Assembly: GCF_900188455.1 (NCBI RefSeq)
Contig: NZ_FZOL01000004.1
Location: 1 to 64,000 of the forward strand
Direction: 5' to 3'
Length of the DNA: 64,000 nucleotides
Source of the DNA: Pseudomonas japonica
GTDB taxonomy: Bacteria > Pseudomonadota > Gammaproteobacteria > Pseudomonadales > Pseudomonadaceae
Under the pieces are notes generated by a model that saw only the letters and a list, made by a program, of their open reading frames with translations, did not search any database and was not told the DNA's origin. Positions within the stretch are counted from its first letter, which is position 1, and each line of letters starts with the position of its first letter. Of the stretch, positions 29,375-38,397 are shown in pieces. The position numbers were made by a program, and so were the translations under genes.

Positions 29375-29509
29375 TGTGACATTGCGAATTTGGTGCAACG
29401 CGTTTTGCCGGAGAGGGCCATTTTTTGCCCTATCCTTCCATTATTAGCTGCAACCAAAAACTCAAAATAGGTGCAACTGGCCTACTATGGATAGAAATAG
29501 CTGCAACCA
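29375..29509. repeat. Left transposon end with repeated TnsB-type sites
   Basis: After the terminal TGTGACATTGCG, the motif (A)TA-G-(C/G)TGCAAC(C/T) recurs: GGTGCAAC near 29392, AGCTGCAACC at 29446-29455, AGGTGCAACT at 29469-29478 and AGCTGCAACC at 29500-29509. Spacing is 20-55 bp. The last copy lies inside the 5' end of tnsA, so transposase binding could also repress the operon. Confidence 0.7.
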
Positions 29510-30155
29510 GCCTCCGTTCTCCCAGGCGAGGGCTATAAAATCTACGACGAAAAGCTTGTCTGGAGTCTTCGCTTTTCGCGGAGTAAGCGTGGCTTTCGAA
29601 TCAGCCCTAGAGCGCGACTTCTTGCGCAGGATGGACTTCCGCCTGGACGTTCTTCACGCCATATCTCAGCCGGTGACACTGGACTTCGTTGCCCGCAATG
29701 GCAAGGCCTACACCTATACCCCCGACTACCTAGTGCGCTTCCACTCCCACACCGGGCGGCGACCCATGCTGGTCGAGGTGAAACCCGAGGAAAAGTGGCG
29801 CAAATATTGGCGGGAGTGGTTGCCGAAGTGGAAGGCGGCGTGGCGCTACGCCAGGCAGCAGGGGTGGGATTTCCACATTTACGATGAGTCTCGTATCCGC
29901 GGCCAGTCCTTGAAAAACATCCAGACCCTCGAGCGATACAGATACGCGGATTACGCCCAGGTGGATCTGGACGCCATCGTGAGGACTGTGGCCTTGAAAG
30001 GATTCGCTTCGGTTGATTATCTGACCGCGCTCCACTTCCAAGGTGATGAGGCATTGGGCCAATCTCATGTGCTCCATTTGATAGCGACTCGTCAGCTTGA
30101 CTGCGACATATCGGGGACCTTGAGTGGCTCCCTTCAAGTGGAGCTGGCCCAATGA
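29487..30155 (+). CDS. tnsA: TnsA-like endonuclease of Tn7-like transposon
   Basis: This 222-residue protein makes the 5'-end cuts that convert transposition to cut-and-paste. The restriction-like active site is visible: E38 or E42 (FESALERDF), D80 (YTPDYLV), and E97-x-K99 (LVEVKP). Start ATG 29487 lies within the end repeats; later in-frame starts are possible. Its stop overlaps the tnsB start by ATGA, so the two subunits of the transposase are coupled. It equals tniC in the Tn6022 naming scheme. Confidence 0.87.
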   Translation: MDRNSCNQPPFSQARAIKSTTKSLSGVFAFRGVSVAFESALERDFLRRMDFRLDVLHAISQPVTLDFVARNGKAYTYTPDYLVRFHSHTGRRPMLVEVKPEEKWRKYWREWLPKWKAAWRYARQQGWDFHIYDESRIRGQSLKNIQTLERYRYADYAQVDLDAIVRTVALKGFASVDYLTALHFQGDEALGQSHVLHLIATRQLDCDISGTLSGSLQVELAQ

Positions 30156-32062
30156 GCGATTCTAAAAGTCCGGAACCTCAAGGCCTCAAAATCGACCGCT
30201 CATTCGTCAAAATCGAGCTGGGCGAGTTGGTCTGCCACCGGAAGTCGACATATCGCATTACTCAAGTGCTCGACTTCAATTCCGTTCTGGGCCTGGATAT
30301 CGAAATGGGGCGCCCGAAGGTGCTTCGGATACAAGAGCTCAAGCCGTTTATCGGGAGCAAAATCGTTGGACCTTATGCCGACTACGACTTGGAGGATATC
30401 GGTACTGAAGAGTGGGCTATTGCGCAGAAGCGATACACGGTTATCCAACCTCTTCTCCGTTATGAAGGTCAGCCCAAAAAGATCGTAGAAGAGAGGGCTA
30501 AGGAATCTGGCGTTGATCCTGTCACCATCTACCGATGGCTGCGTCGTTACAAGGAACGGGGAGAATTGACGGGACTCATTCCTTCCAAACGTGGGTGGAG
30601 CCCAGGTCGTTCAAGAATTTCTCCAGAAGTGGAGGAGGTCATCAAAACTGTCTTGGACGAGTACTACCTGACTCCTCAGCGGCCAGACGTTGCCTCTACC
30701 GTTTACCAAGCCCGGAAAGCCTGTCGGGCTCTCAAGCTTCCTCAACCCGCGGTCAGAACCGTTCAAGCCCGTATCAATAACATTCCCGAGCGGGTACGGC
30801 TTCTAAGGCGTGGAGACATCGAGCTTGCCAACAACAAGCATGCCGCGAGGGTAGGCAGTCTTGAAACTGAATACCCTCTCCAGATCGTGCAGATAGATCA
30901 CAGCCCGATCGATCTGATTATCGTTGATGATGTTCACCGCAAGCCCATTGGACGTCCATGGCTGACCATAGCGATCTGTGTCCATACGCGAATGGTCACC
31001 GGCTACTACCTATCGATGCAGGCACCATCAGCGCTCTCGGTGGCGATGTGCGTGGTCCATTCCATTCTTCCAAAAGAACAGTGGCTGGCGCAGCACGGGA
31101 TTAGTGGCGAGTGGCCTGTCTGGGGGAAAATGACCACCTTGCATAGTGACAATGGTCGCGATTTCAAAACCGAGAACCTCATTCGGTCGCTTAACAACCA
31201 TGCGATTCATAAAGAATTTCGGCCCAAAGGCGAGAAGCATTGGGGCGGCCACATCGAGCGATACATCAATAGCAATTCGAGACACAGCAAGAGAGACAAA
31301 GGCGCGACATTCAGCAACCCGCTTGAGCGGCGTGAATACGACTCTGATGGAGAAGCGATTTACACGTTTGCTGAATTTGAAGCCCGGCTGATTCGAAACA
31401 TCCTCAAATACCATGAGCAGTTTCATAACGGATTGGGGATGGCGCCGATTCGCAAATGGAATCTGGCCTTCTTTGGGGATAAGGAACATACCCCGATTTC
31501 ACCGCTACCTCCGCGGGTCGCAGACCCTTGGTCATTTCAGCTCGACTTCCTCCCATCCGCAGAGCGAGTGATCCATCCTTATGGGGTGGAAATGGACGCG
31601 ATGTACTTCGCTGAAGCTCTACGTCCTTGGGTCGGAGCCACAGATCCCGCAACAGGCAAGCAGCGAAAGTTTCTCTTCCGGAGGGACCCGCGGGATATCA
31701 ACAGGATTTGGTTCAAGGATCCTGCGTTGAACGAGTATTTCGAGGTACCCATCCTTCGGGCTCGATATCAAGGGGGCACCGTGGCGGAGTATGTGAACGC
31801 GAAAAAGAAATCTAGGGCTGCGGGCTTGGGGGCGGTTAACGAGGAGCTTGTGGATAGGTTTTCCGACGAGAACAAACGGCAGGAAATCGAAGCTGCGGAG
31901 AAGACCAAACAAGCTCGGAAAAGTGCTCAGAGCCGAGCGAACAATATGAAACAGTCGACCCCGGCAAGGCCTAGTCCGATTCCTGAGCCTACGGTCGAAC
32001 TGCCGGCGTCCTCCGAAATGCTCTCGATCGACGAGGTAGACACCTTTGGAGACGTGTGGTGA
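30152..32062 (+). CDS. tnsB: TnsB-like DDE transposase
   Basis: This 636-residue DDE integrase binds the repeated end sites and joins the 3' ends to target. N-terminal HTH regions are visible (DPVTIYRWLRRYKE). The catalytic triad is D249 (VQIDHSPID), D333 (TLHSDNGRDF) and E369 (WGGHIERYI). A basic C-terminal tail (about 540-636), likely the TnsC contact, ends in acidic residues. It overlaps tnsA by 4 bp and tnsC by 4 bp. Length and motif order are normal for the family. Confidence 0.93.
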   Translation: MSDSKSPEPQGLKIDRSFVKIELGELVCHRKSTYRITQVLDFNSVLGLDIEMGRPKVLRIQELKPFIGSKIVGPYADYDLEDIGTEEWAIAQKRYTVIQPLLRYEGQPKKIVEERAKESGVDPVTIYRWLRRYKERGELTGLIPSKRGWSPGRSRISPEVEEVIKTVLDEYYLTPQRPDVASTVYQARKACRALKLPQPAVRTVQARINNIPERVRLLRRGDIELANNKHAARVGSLETEYPLQIVQIDHSPIDLIIVDDVHRKPIGRPWLTIAICVHTRMVTGYYLSMQAPSALSVAMCVVHSILPKEQWLAQHGISGEWPVWGKMTTLHSDNGRDFKTENLIRSLNNHAIHKEFRPKGEKHWGGHIERYINSNSRHSKRDKGATFSNPLERREYDSDGEAIYTFAEFEARLIRNILKYHEQFHNGLGMAPIRKWNLAFFGDKEHTPISPLPPRVADPWSFQLDFLPSAERVIHPYGVEMDAMYFAEALRPWVGATDPATGKQRKFLFRRDPRDINRIWFKDPALNEYFEVPILRARYQGGTVAEYVNAKKKSRAAGLGAVNEELVDRFSDENKRQEIEAAEKTKQARKSAQSRANNMKQSTPARPSPIPEPTVELPASSEMLSIDEVDTFGDVW

Positions 32063-32952
32063 CTGACTATCTGCACATCGCCCCGAAGTTCAGAGACGTA
32101 ATGTTCAAGAGTGACGATGAGCGCATCCTATTCCTGGACTCACCGCGTTGGATTCACTATCGCGCAGGTGCAGCACTCTTGGACATTCTGGACGGGCTCT
32201 TACGCAAGCCTACACGGCCACGAATGCCCAACCTCTTCGCAGTCGGAGCGTCCAACTCAGGGAAGACCACCATCCTCCACCGATTCATGGACTCATCTGG
32301 ACAGAGCTACATCAGCGATGACGCAACGAGCGTACGCCCAGTGATCTGCGTTGAGATCCACAAGCCAGATGAGAGAGAGCTTTATAACGCGATTCTCAGC
32401 GAGTTCTGGGCTCCACACAACCCGACTGCTCCCCTGTCCAAGCTGCGCCATCAGGCAATGCACATGATGCGCGAGGCGCGGGTTCGTATGTTGATTGTTG
32501 ACGAGGCTCATACGATAAACAATGGATCGCCTGCCAAGCGTATGGACACGATGAACGAGCTGAAAATGCTGGGAAACGTGATGAGTATTTCTCTCGTGCT
32601 GGTGGGAACGCGTACGGCTTTGCAGCTTCTGGTGCTTGATGCTCAGTATGCTAGCCGCTTCAAGGTGGTGTCGCTCCCGGCCTGGTCTGCGAACGCTGAG
32701 TTTCAAGGGTTTCTGAAGAGCTTCGAATCGGTATTACCTCTGAAGAATCCTTCTAAAATCTATTCACCGGAGCTGGCAACTCTCATCCATGCGATATCCG
32801 ATGGGAACACTGGCAACGTCGAATACCTTCTTCGCGAGTGCGCGAAGGAGGCGATACGTAACGGCAGTGAAGTGATTGATAGAAAGCTGCTTGAGAAGAA
32901 CCGATGCATGCGCCCTACGAGTACCAATGGACTGCAGGAGCAGGTCCTGTAA
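32059..32952 (+). CDS. tnsC: TnsC-like AAA+ transposition regulator
   Basis: This ~297-residue ATPase links target recognition to the transposase. It has Walker A GASNSGKTTI, Walker B MLIVDEAHTI and a sensor-like LVLVGTRTA. GTG at 32059 (GTGA overlap with the tnsB stop, GGAG 7 bp upstream) is preferred over GTG at 32056. The gene overlaps the start of tniQ by 49 bp. It is nearer in size to TniB/TnsC of the Tn6022 type than to the 555-residue TnsC of Tn7. Confidence 0.9.
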   Translation: MTDYLHIAPKFRDVMFKSDDERILFLDSPRWIHYRAGAALLDILDGLLRKPTRPRMPNLFAVGASNSGKTTILHRFMDSSGQSYISDDATSVRPVICVEIHKPDERELYNAILSEFWAPHNPTAPLSKLRHQAMHMMREARVRMLIVDEAHTINNGSPAKRMDTMNELKMLGNVMSISLVLVGTRTALQLLVLDAQYASRFKVVSLPAWSANAEFQGFLKSFESVLPLKNPSKIYSPELATLIHAISDGNTGNVEYLLRECAKEAIRNGSEVIDRKLLEKNRCMRPTSTNGLQEQVL

Positions 32953-34022
32953 ACGCCCTCTGGCCGCTGGCACCCGCACTCCTTGAAGACGAAGTAATCT
33001 CTTCATGGCTGGTGCGGTGTGCGTTAGCTCATGATTGCGAGCCAACCACGCTCACCGGCGATGTTTGGCTTGGTGTCAGGGCATGGTGCGTAGACATTGA
33101 TCGAGAGTTGAGCCGCGGTCAGCTTGCAGCTTTACACGCTCGATCAGGGCTGACTGTAGGGGCCCTGGAGGCTTCAACGCTTGTGCGCTTTTGGGCGCAA
33201 ATGACCGGGGCTGAGCATTTCCCCCACGGTATCGCTCCATGGATACTCTGCCTTGGTGTTCGTAATCGGCGTAGGTGCGGGGGGCTACAGTATTGTCCTC
33301 TGTGTTTTGACACTCATCAGCCGCACTATCTGCTCCAGGGGCGGTTGGCTTGGCATACCGTGTGCCCCATTCATCACGCGGGCCTGTTGGATCACTGCGA
33401 ACATTGCAACGCTCCGCTTTGTCCTCATCTCCTTCTGCCGCCCGAACTAGACCTCGGCCACTGTCACAGGTGCGGTTTTGAGCTGAAATGTGCGAGACCA
33501 GGGCCTGTCTTGGAAAATGCTTTGCGATTCCAAAATGCAACAGACAGTTTGTTTTCAGGGCCACCGTTGTTCTATGGCCAGGCTCACCTACCACTCGTTG
33601 AATGGCTTTCGTTGGCGAAGTGGATGCTTGGGCTTCTACGCAACGGTGCCAGAGGGCGAGGGTCCTGTACTGATTCCTTCTTCAAGAAGCTAGGCGTCAG
33701 TTTCGAGGATGCCCCTCCTCTAGGTACAGGGTTGCCTTTCGAGTACCTGGCGCCGGGTGAACGAGCGGATTTGTTGTCCAATGTGTGGATCATGATCCAG
33801 GCAGGCCCGGACCGATTGATACGCGCTGCCCGAGACGAAGGTGCGAGCCCCTCACTTCTTTTGTCCCGGGGAGGCAAATTACCCGAGACCCTCGCTGAGT
33901 TGACATCGGTGATGCACAGCCGCTGGCAGCGCCACGCTCCAGAAACACATTCTGATAAGCCTCGTTTGCCCAAGAGCGTGTTACTCCAGTGGCACAGATT
34001 GCTCAGGAAGTTTCAGCGATGA
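32904..34022 (+). CDS. tniQ: TniQ/TnsD-family target selector
   Basis: This 372-residue protein has the TniQ N-terminal signature (LEDEVISSWLVRCALAHDCEP) and zinc ligands YCPLCF (C131/C134), VCPIHHAGLLDHCEHC (C154, H157, C165, C168) and CHRC (C187/C190). TniQ proteins read a specific chromosomal site; since the element sits in comM, this one probably recognises comM DNA. It starts inside tnsC and ends with ATGA overlapping the next gene. The basic C-terminus may carry the DNA-reading HTH. Confidence 0.88.
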   Translation: MHAPYEYQWTAGAGPVNALWPLAPALLEDEVISSWLVRCALAHDCEPTTLTGDVWLGVRAWCVDIDRELSRGQLAALHARSGLTVGALEASTLVRFWAQMTGAEHFPHGIAPWILCLGVRNRRRCGGLQYCPLCFDTHQPHYLLQGRLAWHTVCPIHHAGLLDHCEHCNAPLCPHLLLPPELDLGHCHRCGFELKCARPGPVLENALRFQNATDSLFSGPPLFYGQAHLPLVEWLSLAKWMLGLLRNGARGRGSCTDSFFKKLGVSFEDAPPLGTGLPFEYLAPGERADLLSNVWIMIQAGPDRLIRAARDEGASPSLLLSRGGKLPETLAELTSVMHSRWQRHAPETHSDKPRLPKSVLLQWHRLLRKFQR

Positions 34023-35458
34023 CCTCCACCGGCTTGCCCGCGCCTTGCTGTGATAATTGCCATCGCGCCGGCAAAAAAATCCATCGCGTGCATCGGGGTC
34101 GTAGGTTCTGCAGCACCTGTTACTCACGGCTGTTCAAGCGCTCACTGTGTCGGGGGTGCGGAAACTTCGCGCGGATATACACCTTGGACACACATGGATT
34201 GTGCCTTTCTTGCGAGGCGAAGGCTCCTTGTGTGCGTTGTTCTGGTGTTGGTAAGCCAGTCGGGCTGATGACCGAATACGGCCCCGCCTGTAACAGCTGC
34301 GCGCATTACTTCAAAGCCCCTGAGCCCTGCGAGCGGTGTGGAACACTGTCCACCCGCCTCACCCGGGTGTCGAAAAAGAACGACAACGTTCGATACTGTC
34401 CGCGGTGCGCACGTGAAGACGCCGGCACCTGTCCAGATTGCAGGCGGCACCGTTTCCTTGTTCTTGGGGCTGATGGACGATTGCGATGCAAGCTGTGCAC
34501 AGAAAACGGAGAAAGCCAGTGCTTAACCTGCAGCCGGCCGATGCCCGCCGGCAGGGGGAAGGAGTGCGACGACTGCACCTGGAAGAAAACATTCGAACGA
34601 CGTGTTCGCATTCAAATCGAGGGCTACGACCGAGCCTCTGTTCGTAAGCATTTTGCCGAGTTCTGCGAATGGCTATGTACCCAGATGGGAGCGCGTAAGG
34701 CTGCGCTCAAGTTGAAACACTATTTGGTGTTCTTCAGCTTTCTGGACACGCATTCTGCTGAGTTGCCTTCGTACGTTTCGTTACTCAACCACTTCGAGGC
34801 TGACGGCCTGCGTAGGATGCGAACGCCGATGCTGTGGTTGAGCGAGCGGTACGGTATTCAGCCGGATGCGACAATGCGTGAAGAACATTCTGATAAGCGA
34901 AGAATTCAGGAGATGATCAACTCGATGCCTTCGGGAGCCGCCCAGACGGCGCTATCCGGGTATCGAGCCTACCTCATGTCACGGCAGGGCCAAGGAAAGA
35001 CGACGATCCGCTCGGTCCGTCTCTCCATGAGGGCGGCAAGAGATTTACTCGCCGCAGGCTCTGAGTTACTGGAGGCACTGCCAGTACAACAAGCGGTGAC
35101 GGATTATCTAATTCACAAGCCGGGGCAGCGAGCTTCAAGCCGAGGTTTCATCGCCTATTTGAATCGCACTTATGAGCTCGATTTGAACGCGGATGTCAGC
35201 AAGCGTGCTCAGTCGAGGGCGCGAAGCCAGCGGCTGGAGGCCGATATCCACGCGATGTATGACAGCCGAGAGCAGGGCGAAGCGTTCGAGCGGAACTGGA
35301 TAAAAACGGCGCTGATGCTGTTTCATAAGCTGCCGCGGGTGAGTAAAAAAATGATCTCTTACACTCCGTTCACCGTGGAAGGGCAATGCGGCTACAGCGT
35401 TGCTCTCAACGGTAAAACCTATTGGGTGCCGGGGCCCTGGAAGCCCCTTGTCGAGTGA
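34019..35458 (+). CDS. Multi-zinc-finger transposon protein (TniE position)
   Basis: The first ~186 residues hold twelve CxxC pairs (11/14, 31/34, 44/47, 62/65, 71/74, 91/94, 104/107, 127/130, 138/141, 157/160, 168/171, 183/186), enough for six zinc ribbons. The remaining ~290 residues are helical and resemble the core-binding region of tyrosine recombinases (RQGQGKTTIRSVRLSMRAARDLL), but no catalytic Arg-His-Tyr set is seen. ATG 34019 overlaps the tniQ stop (ATGA). Its position matches tniE of Tn6022-type elements. It may be a second target-recognition factor; its function is unknown. Confidence 0.7.
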   Translation: MTSTGLPAPCCDNCHRAGKKIHRVHRGRRFCSTCYSRLFKRSLCRGCGNFARIYTLDTHGLCLSCEAKAPCVRCSGVGKPVGLMTEYGPACNSCAHYFKAPEPCERCGTLSTRLTRVSKKNDNVRYCPRCAREDAGTCPDCRRHRFLVLGADGRLRCKLCTENGESQCLTCSRPMPAGRGKECDDCTWKKTFERRVRIQIEGYDRASVRKHFAEFCEWLCTQMGARKAALKLKHYLVFFSFLDTHSAELPSYVSLLNHFEADGLRRMRTPMLWLSERYGIQPDATMREEHSDKRRIQEMINSMPSGAAQTALSGYRAYLMSRQGQGKTTIRSVRLSMRAARDLLAAGSELLEALPVQQAVTDYLIHKPGQRASSRGFIAYLNRTYELDLNADVSKRAQSRARSQRLEADIHAMYDSREQGEAFERNWIKTALMLFHKLPRVSKKMISYTPFTVEGQCGYSVALNGKTYWVPGPWKPLVE

Positions 35459-35506
35459 TGACTTAGCTCCCAACTCCGAAGCATGCACGGCATGGCGCAC
35501 AGCGGG

Positions 35507-37171
35507 TCATCGCACAAGCTCAACCCCTCTTTTCAAGAACGCGTTCCGAAGCGTCGAGTTAGCGTAGAACCGTGCCTGTCGGGTGATGTGCAGGACCAGG
35601 TTGTGATGGTCTTTAAGGCCCTCCAATGCTCCGAATTTCCCGCTATGGAATCTGATCTTGTCACAGATATGGGATATCTGTTCTTCCGCAGATCTCGGGT
35701 CCGGAATCTCCATCAACAGACCGAATGATGACTCCTCATAGTAGGTGTCTTTTCGGAGTTTTTGCTTTCGTTGAGGCTCGAATAGGTAGAAGCTGCGGCC
35801 ACCAATAACCATACGAACAATCATGATGCCCCGGGTTCTTGAAGCGTTGCCGTTGTGCTTTAGCCATCTAACGGCTTCCGGTGTTGGCTCATCTAGGTCG
35901 TTGAACGGGCGGAGTGTTTGCAATTTGAAAACTGGCCCGGATTGGAAGCTGAAGTTTGAAAAGTACTCCAGGTGACTAAAGCCAGGCTGAAGTTTTTTTA
36001 GGCGAACCAGCTCATCCCATATTCCCTTCAGAACACCGCCGTCGCCTGCGACACGTTTTGCGTAATTCTTTCGTCTGCCCACATCGCTATTACCGACTCT
36101 GTCTCCGGTGGACAGATCGGTTGTCTTGGCAGGGGGGGTGTTGAGGATCTTTTTCTCTGAATACGGTCGCTGTTGAATGGAGCGGGTCACAGGGCATCTA
36201 GGGCCAAGCCGCGCGAAGCCAGGATCGGGTTTACGCCATTCTGCTGCGTCTTTATGAGGCTCATCTATGTCAGTGATTTCGAAGGGGTCGTCTGGCTTCG
36301 GTATTTCATCACGCTCCCTGTTGACGACCGTTACAACCTCCGCCAACGGATCCTCCTTCGTATAGCTCGGCCGCCTAATCTCGTAAGGGTGACTCTGCGG
36401 CTCACTCATGCCGGTGAGTTCGTAGCATAGGAACGTTGTTCCACCATTGACCCAGCGACCTCTGGCCCGGATCTCTGCCGAACCCTGAAACCATGGCCGA
36501 ACCTCGAGGCTCACATGTTGATTCTTTCTGCCGCGAGCGACATCCAACTGTGCATAGATCTCTGATGCAGCATCTCGTGTGTACGGGTCGTACAGCATCG
36601 AGGCGAGGAGCAGGGCATCGTCGTCATGAACATGCCGTGCGGGGTGCACAAGCCAGGTCCGCCGATCCTGCTCAAGGCTTGCATACAGTCGCTGTTGAAC
36701 GGTCGATAAAGGATAAGTAGCGAGTAGCCTGGCAATATCTGGAGTGCTGGCGTAGCCGCGAACTAGAAATTCGAGACAAGGTATGAGCAGATTCTCTTTA
36801 GACGACAACGGGAAGTTCAGGAAGTGAGTCAGCTCATCGCCCGTGATCAAGGGGCGCAGGGGGTAGTCCTGCTTGAAAAATGGATGCTGCTGATTTCCGG
36901 GTAGCCCGAGATGCGACCAGGAGCCCTCCGTGAAGTCTAAAGAAAACTCCTTGTCGTCTCCCAAGTCGGTCTCGGCAATACACTCACCGTTTTGCCAGAT
37001 CGTGCCGATGCGAAAGCTTGCCAGGCGGCTTATTCCCATCCGCACAGGCTCGTATCTCCAAGGCTTGTCATTGCGATCCAAGTGTCTGCAAATGACATCA
37101 ACGAGAGGGATGCTTGGGGCGTTCATGTTGGCCGTCACCCGCTCGTAGCTCCACACCACGAAGGTGCCGCG
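35507..37171 (-). CDS. TnsE-like protein facing the transposition operon
   Basis: This ~554-residue protein resembles Tn7 TnsE in layout: an N-terminal FVVWSYERV segment, a central LEVRPWFQGSAEIRARGRWVNGG region followed by a CYELTGMSEP strand, a charged linker, and a C-terminal domain (GVLKGIWDELVRL through SFGLLMEIPD). TnsE directs Tn7 into replicating DNA and conjugal plasmids. ATG 37171 is used; it has GAGGGG 11 bp upstream, while an upstream ATG at 37249 lacks a site. Unlike Tn7, the gene is on the opposite strand, convergent with the core operon. The match is by eye and should be treated as tentative. Confidence 0.45.
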   Translation of the reverse strand, partial: RGTFVVWSYERVTANMNAPSIPLVDVICRHLDRNDKPWRYEPVRMGISRLASFRIGTIWQNGECIAETDLGDDKEFSLDFTEGSWSHLGLPGNQQHPFFKQDYPLRPLITGDELTHFLNFPLSSKENLLIPCLEFLVRGYASTPDIARLLATYPLSTVQQRLYASLEQDRRTWLVHPARHVHDDDALLLASMLYDPYTRDAASEIYAQLDVARGRKNQHVSLEVRPWFQGSAEIRARGRWVNGGTTFLCYELTGMSEPQSHPYEIRRPSYTKEDPLAEVVTVVNRERDEIPKPDDPFEITDIDEPHKDAAEWRKPDPGFARLGPRCPVTRSIQQRPYSEKKILNTPPAKTTDLSTGDRVGNSDVGRRKNYAKRVAGDGGVLKGIWDELVRLKKLQPGFSHLEYFSNFSFQSGPVFKLQTLRPFNDLDEPTPEAVRWLKHNGNASRTRGIMIVRMVIGGRSFYLFEPQRKQKLRKDTYYEESSFGLLMEIPDPRSAEEQISHICDKIRFHSGKFGALEGLKDHHNLVLHITRQARFYANSTLRNAFLKRGVELVR

Positions 37172-37520
37172 CATATGAGCAACAGCCCCTCTGTCACCGG
37201 CCTCAGTCAGGTTTTCGCGACGTTGAGTTCTTAGGATGCGTTGAGGCAATTCATGACTCCAATGTCAAGGATACCGATCCTGGGTAGGCGCTTATTGTGC
37301 TTTGAAGAACGGGCAGGATGCAGCCCCATACTGCACTTTCGTTTCTGATGCGATGCTTTATTCTTGAGGGCGTGCTTAGGGCACAGCAATTGCCCTTTCT
37401 CCACAGACCGTTGAGAATTCCCTGTGCCTATCCGAACGACCGAGTGCGCGGGATACTTGCATCTGCGGAGGCCTGAGCTGACGCTCAGCTGCCATCTTGC
37501 ATCTCATTATGTAGAAGGCT
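37172..37520. other. Intergenic region upstream of the TnsE-like gene
   Basis: About 350 bp lie between divergent genes (the TnsE-like gene and the 92-residue gene). No supported gene or strong repeat was seen. It presumably holds both promoters. Confidence 0.4.
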
Positions 37521-37799
37521 ATGACGACAGATTTAGAGGAAGAGATGCGCCAGGCGTTGTTTGGCGGATCAGGCGCGAGCACGTCGGTGAACCCTCCCCC
37601 TGAGATGAAGGCCAATCGTAGGGTGAGTCGGTCGCGACTGAGGGTAACCCTGCGCGTGGGCAATGAGTACGAAGGCAAGATGTTCGACTTTGTGCATGAC
37701 GCCGATACGTTGAGCACGCTGCTGGCCGAACAGGAGGCTACGAAAGCTGCTCGGAAGAAGTATCGTTTTGTCGAGCTGGTCTCGGTTAGGCAGGTTTGA
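37521..37799 (+). CDS. Small hypothetical protein
   Basis: The 92-residue protein MTTDLEEEMRQALFGGSGAS... has a low-complexity acidic start, a basic central stretch (KANRRVSRSRLRVTLRVG) and a short alpha/beta end (KKYRFVELVSVRQV). No family is recognised. The ATG has only a GAAGG close by; an internal ATG (MRQALFGG) preceded by GAGGAAG is an alternative. The next gene follows after 85 bp, so the two may be one operon near the transposition core. Confidence 0.5.
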   Translation: MTTDLEEEMRQALFGGSGASTSVNPPPEMKANRRVSRSRLRVTLRVGNEYEGKMFDFVHDADTLSTLLAEQEATKAARKKYRFVELVSVRQV

Positions 37800-37884
37800 G
37801 TGGTTCGTGGTGTGATGTGAGCTTTCGTGCGAGATCCGAGCCGATTTTAAGGCACTACCATCAGTAACCAGGGAGAGAATTACT

Positions 37885-38214
37885 ATGCCGAGCTACGAAG
37901 ATCGGTACGCTGCCGCACACGAAAAGTTCTTCGCGGAACACCCCGAGGCTCAAGCTGAGGTTGAGTCAGCAGACGTCCGTGAAATTGAGGCGATCGGGTT
38001 ATCAATTGAGGACTACCGCCAGCAGAAGCGGTATGAGGTCTTTTCCAAAGCGGCCAAGACGCGTGGCCTCGATCTGGATGAGTTTGTGATCAGGCTTGTT
38101 GCTGATTCTCCTCAGCAAGCTCAAGAGTGGCGCTTGAGGACCCATCGCAGGATGGCCGACGCACTTGGCATCGAGTGGGATGAGTACAAGGAGATGAACC
38201 GGATCTTTGAATGA
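37885..38214 (+). CDS. Small acidic helical hypothetical protein
   Basis: The 109-residue, highly charged protein (MPSYEDRYAAAHEKFFAEHPEA...) is predicted mostly helical. Its middle, YEVFSKAAKTRGLDLDEFVIRLVADSPQQAQEWR, resembles small helical-bundle modulators. GGGAGAG lies 9 bp before the ATG. No known family is recognised. It lies between the gene above and a decayed methyltransferase start. Confidence 0.6.
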   Translation: MPSYEDRYAAAHEKFFAEHPEAQAEVESADVREIEAIGLSIEDYRQQKRYEVFSKAAKTRGLDLDEFVIRLVADSPQQAQEWRLRTHRRMADALGIEWDEYKEMNRIFE

Positions 38215-38362
38215 TGACGACTGGGCTCCGCGGCAGCTCCAATATTCGCCTTCAAAAGTAAAGCCCAAGTATCTCATCAGCCATACGGACCGCGCACTCA
38301 GTGCGACCCGATAGTGTTCACATATTCACTCGTTCGCATCTCTCTTCCACCTCCTAGTGATT
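38215..38362 (-). pseudogene. Decayed 5' end of an N6-adenine methyltransferase gene
   Basis: On the minus strand, AGGAGGTGGAAGAGAG precedes ATGCGAACGAGTGAAT. The upstream stretch is identical over 23 bp (28 with one mismatch) to the leader of the methyltransferase gene starting at 51935. The following codons (MRTSEYVNTIG) parallel that protein's start (VRPTESVKRYR), and a later MADEILGL parallels MADAVVRLL, but stops and frameshifts intervene. It looks like the remains of a second copy whose body has been lost. Confidence 0.45.
38335..38362. repeat. Repeat shared with the methyltransferase leader (copy 1)
   Basis: These 28 bp match 51931-51958 with one mismatch, in the same orientation. The element includes an AGGAGG Shine-Dalgarno on the minus strand. 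Confidence 0.8.
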
Positions 38363-38397
38363 CAGGACACGTTGCTGGGGCGGTGCCCGAATGTCCG

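Noticed and set aside
34019..35458. Active tyrosine recombinase
   Set aside because: The C-terminal half resembles a core-binding region, but no Arg...His-x-x-Arg...Tyr set could be found.
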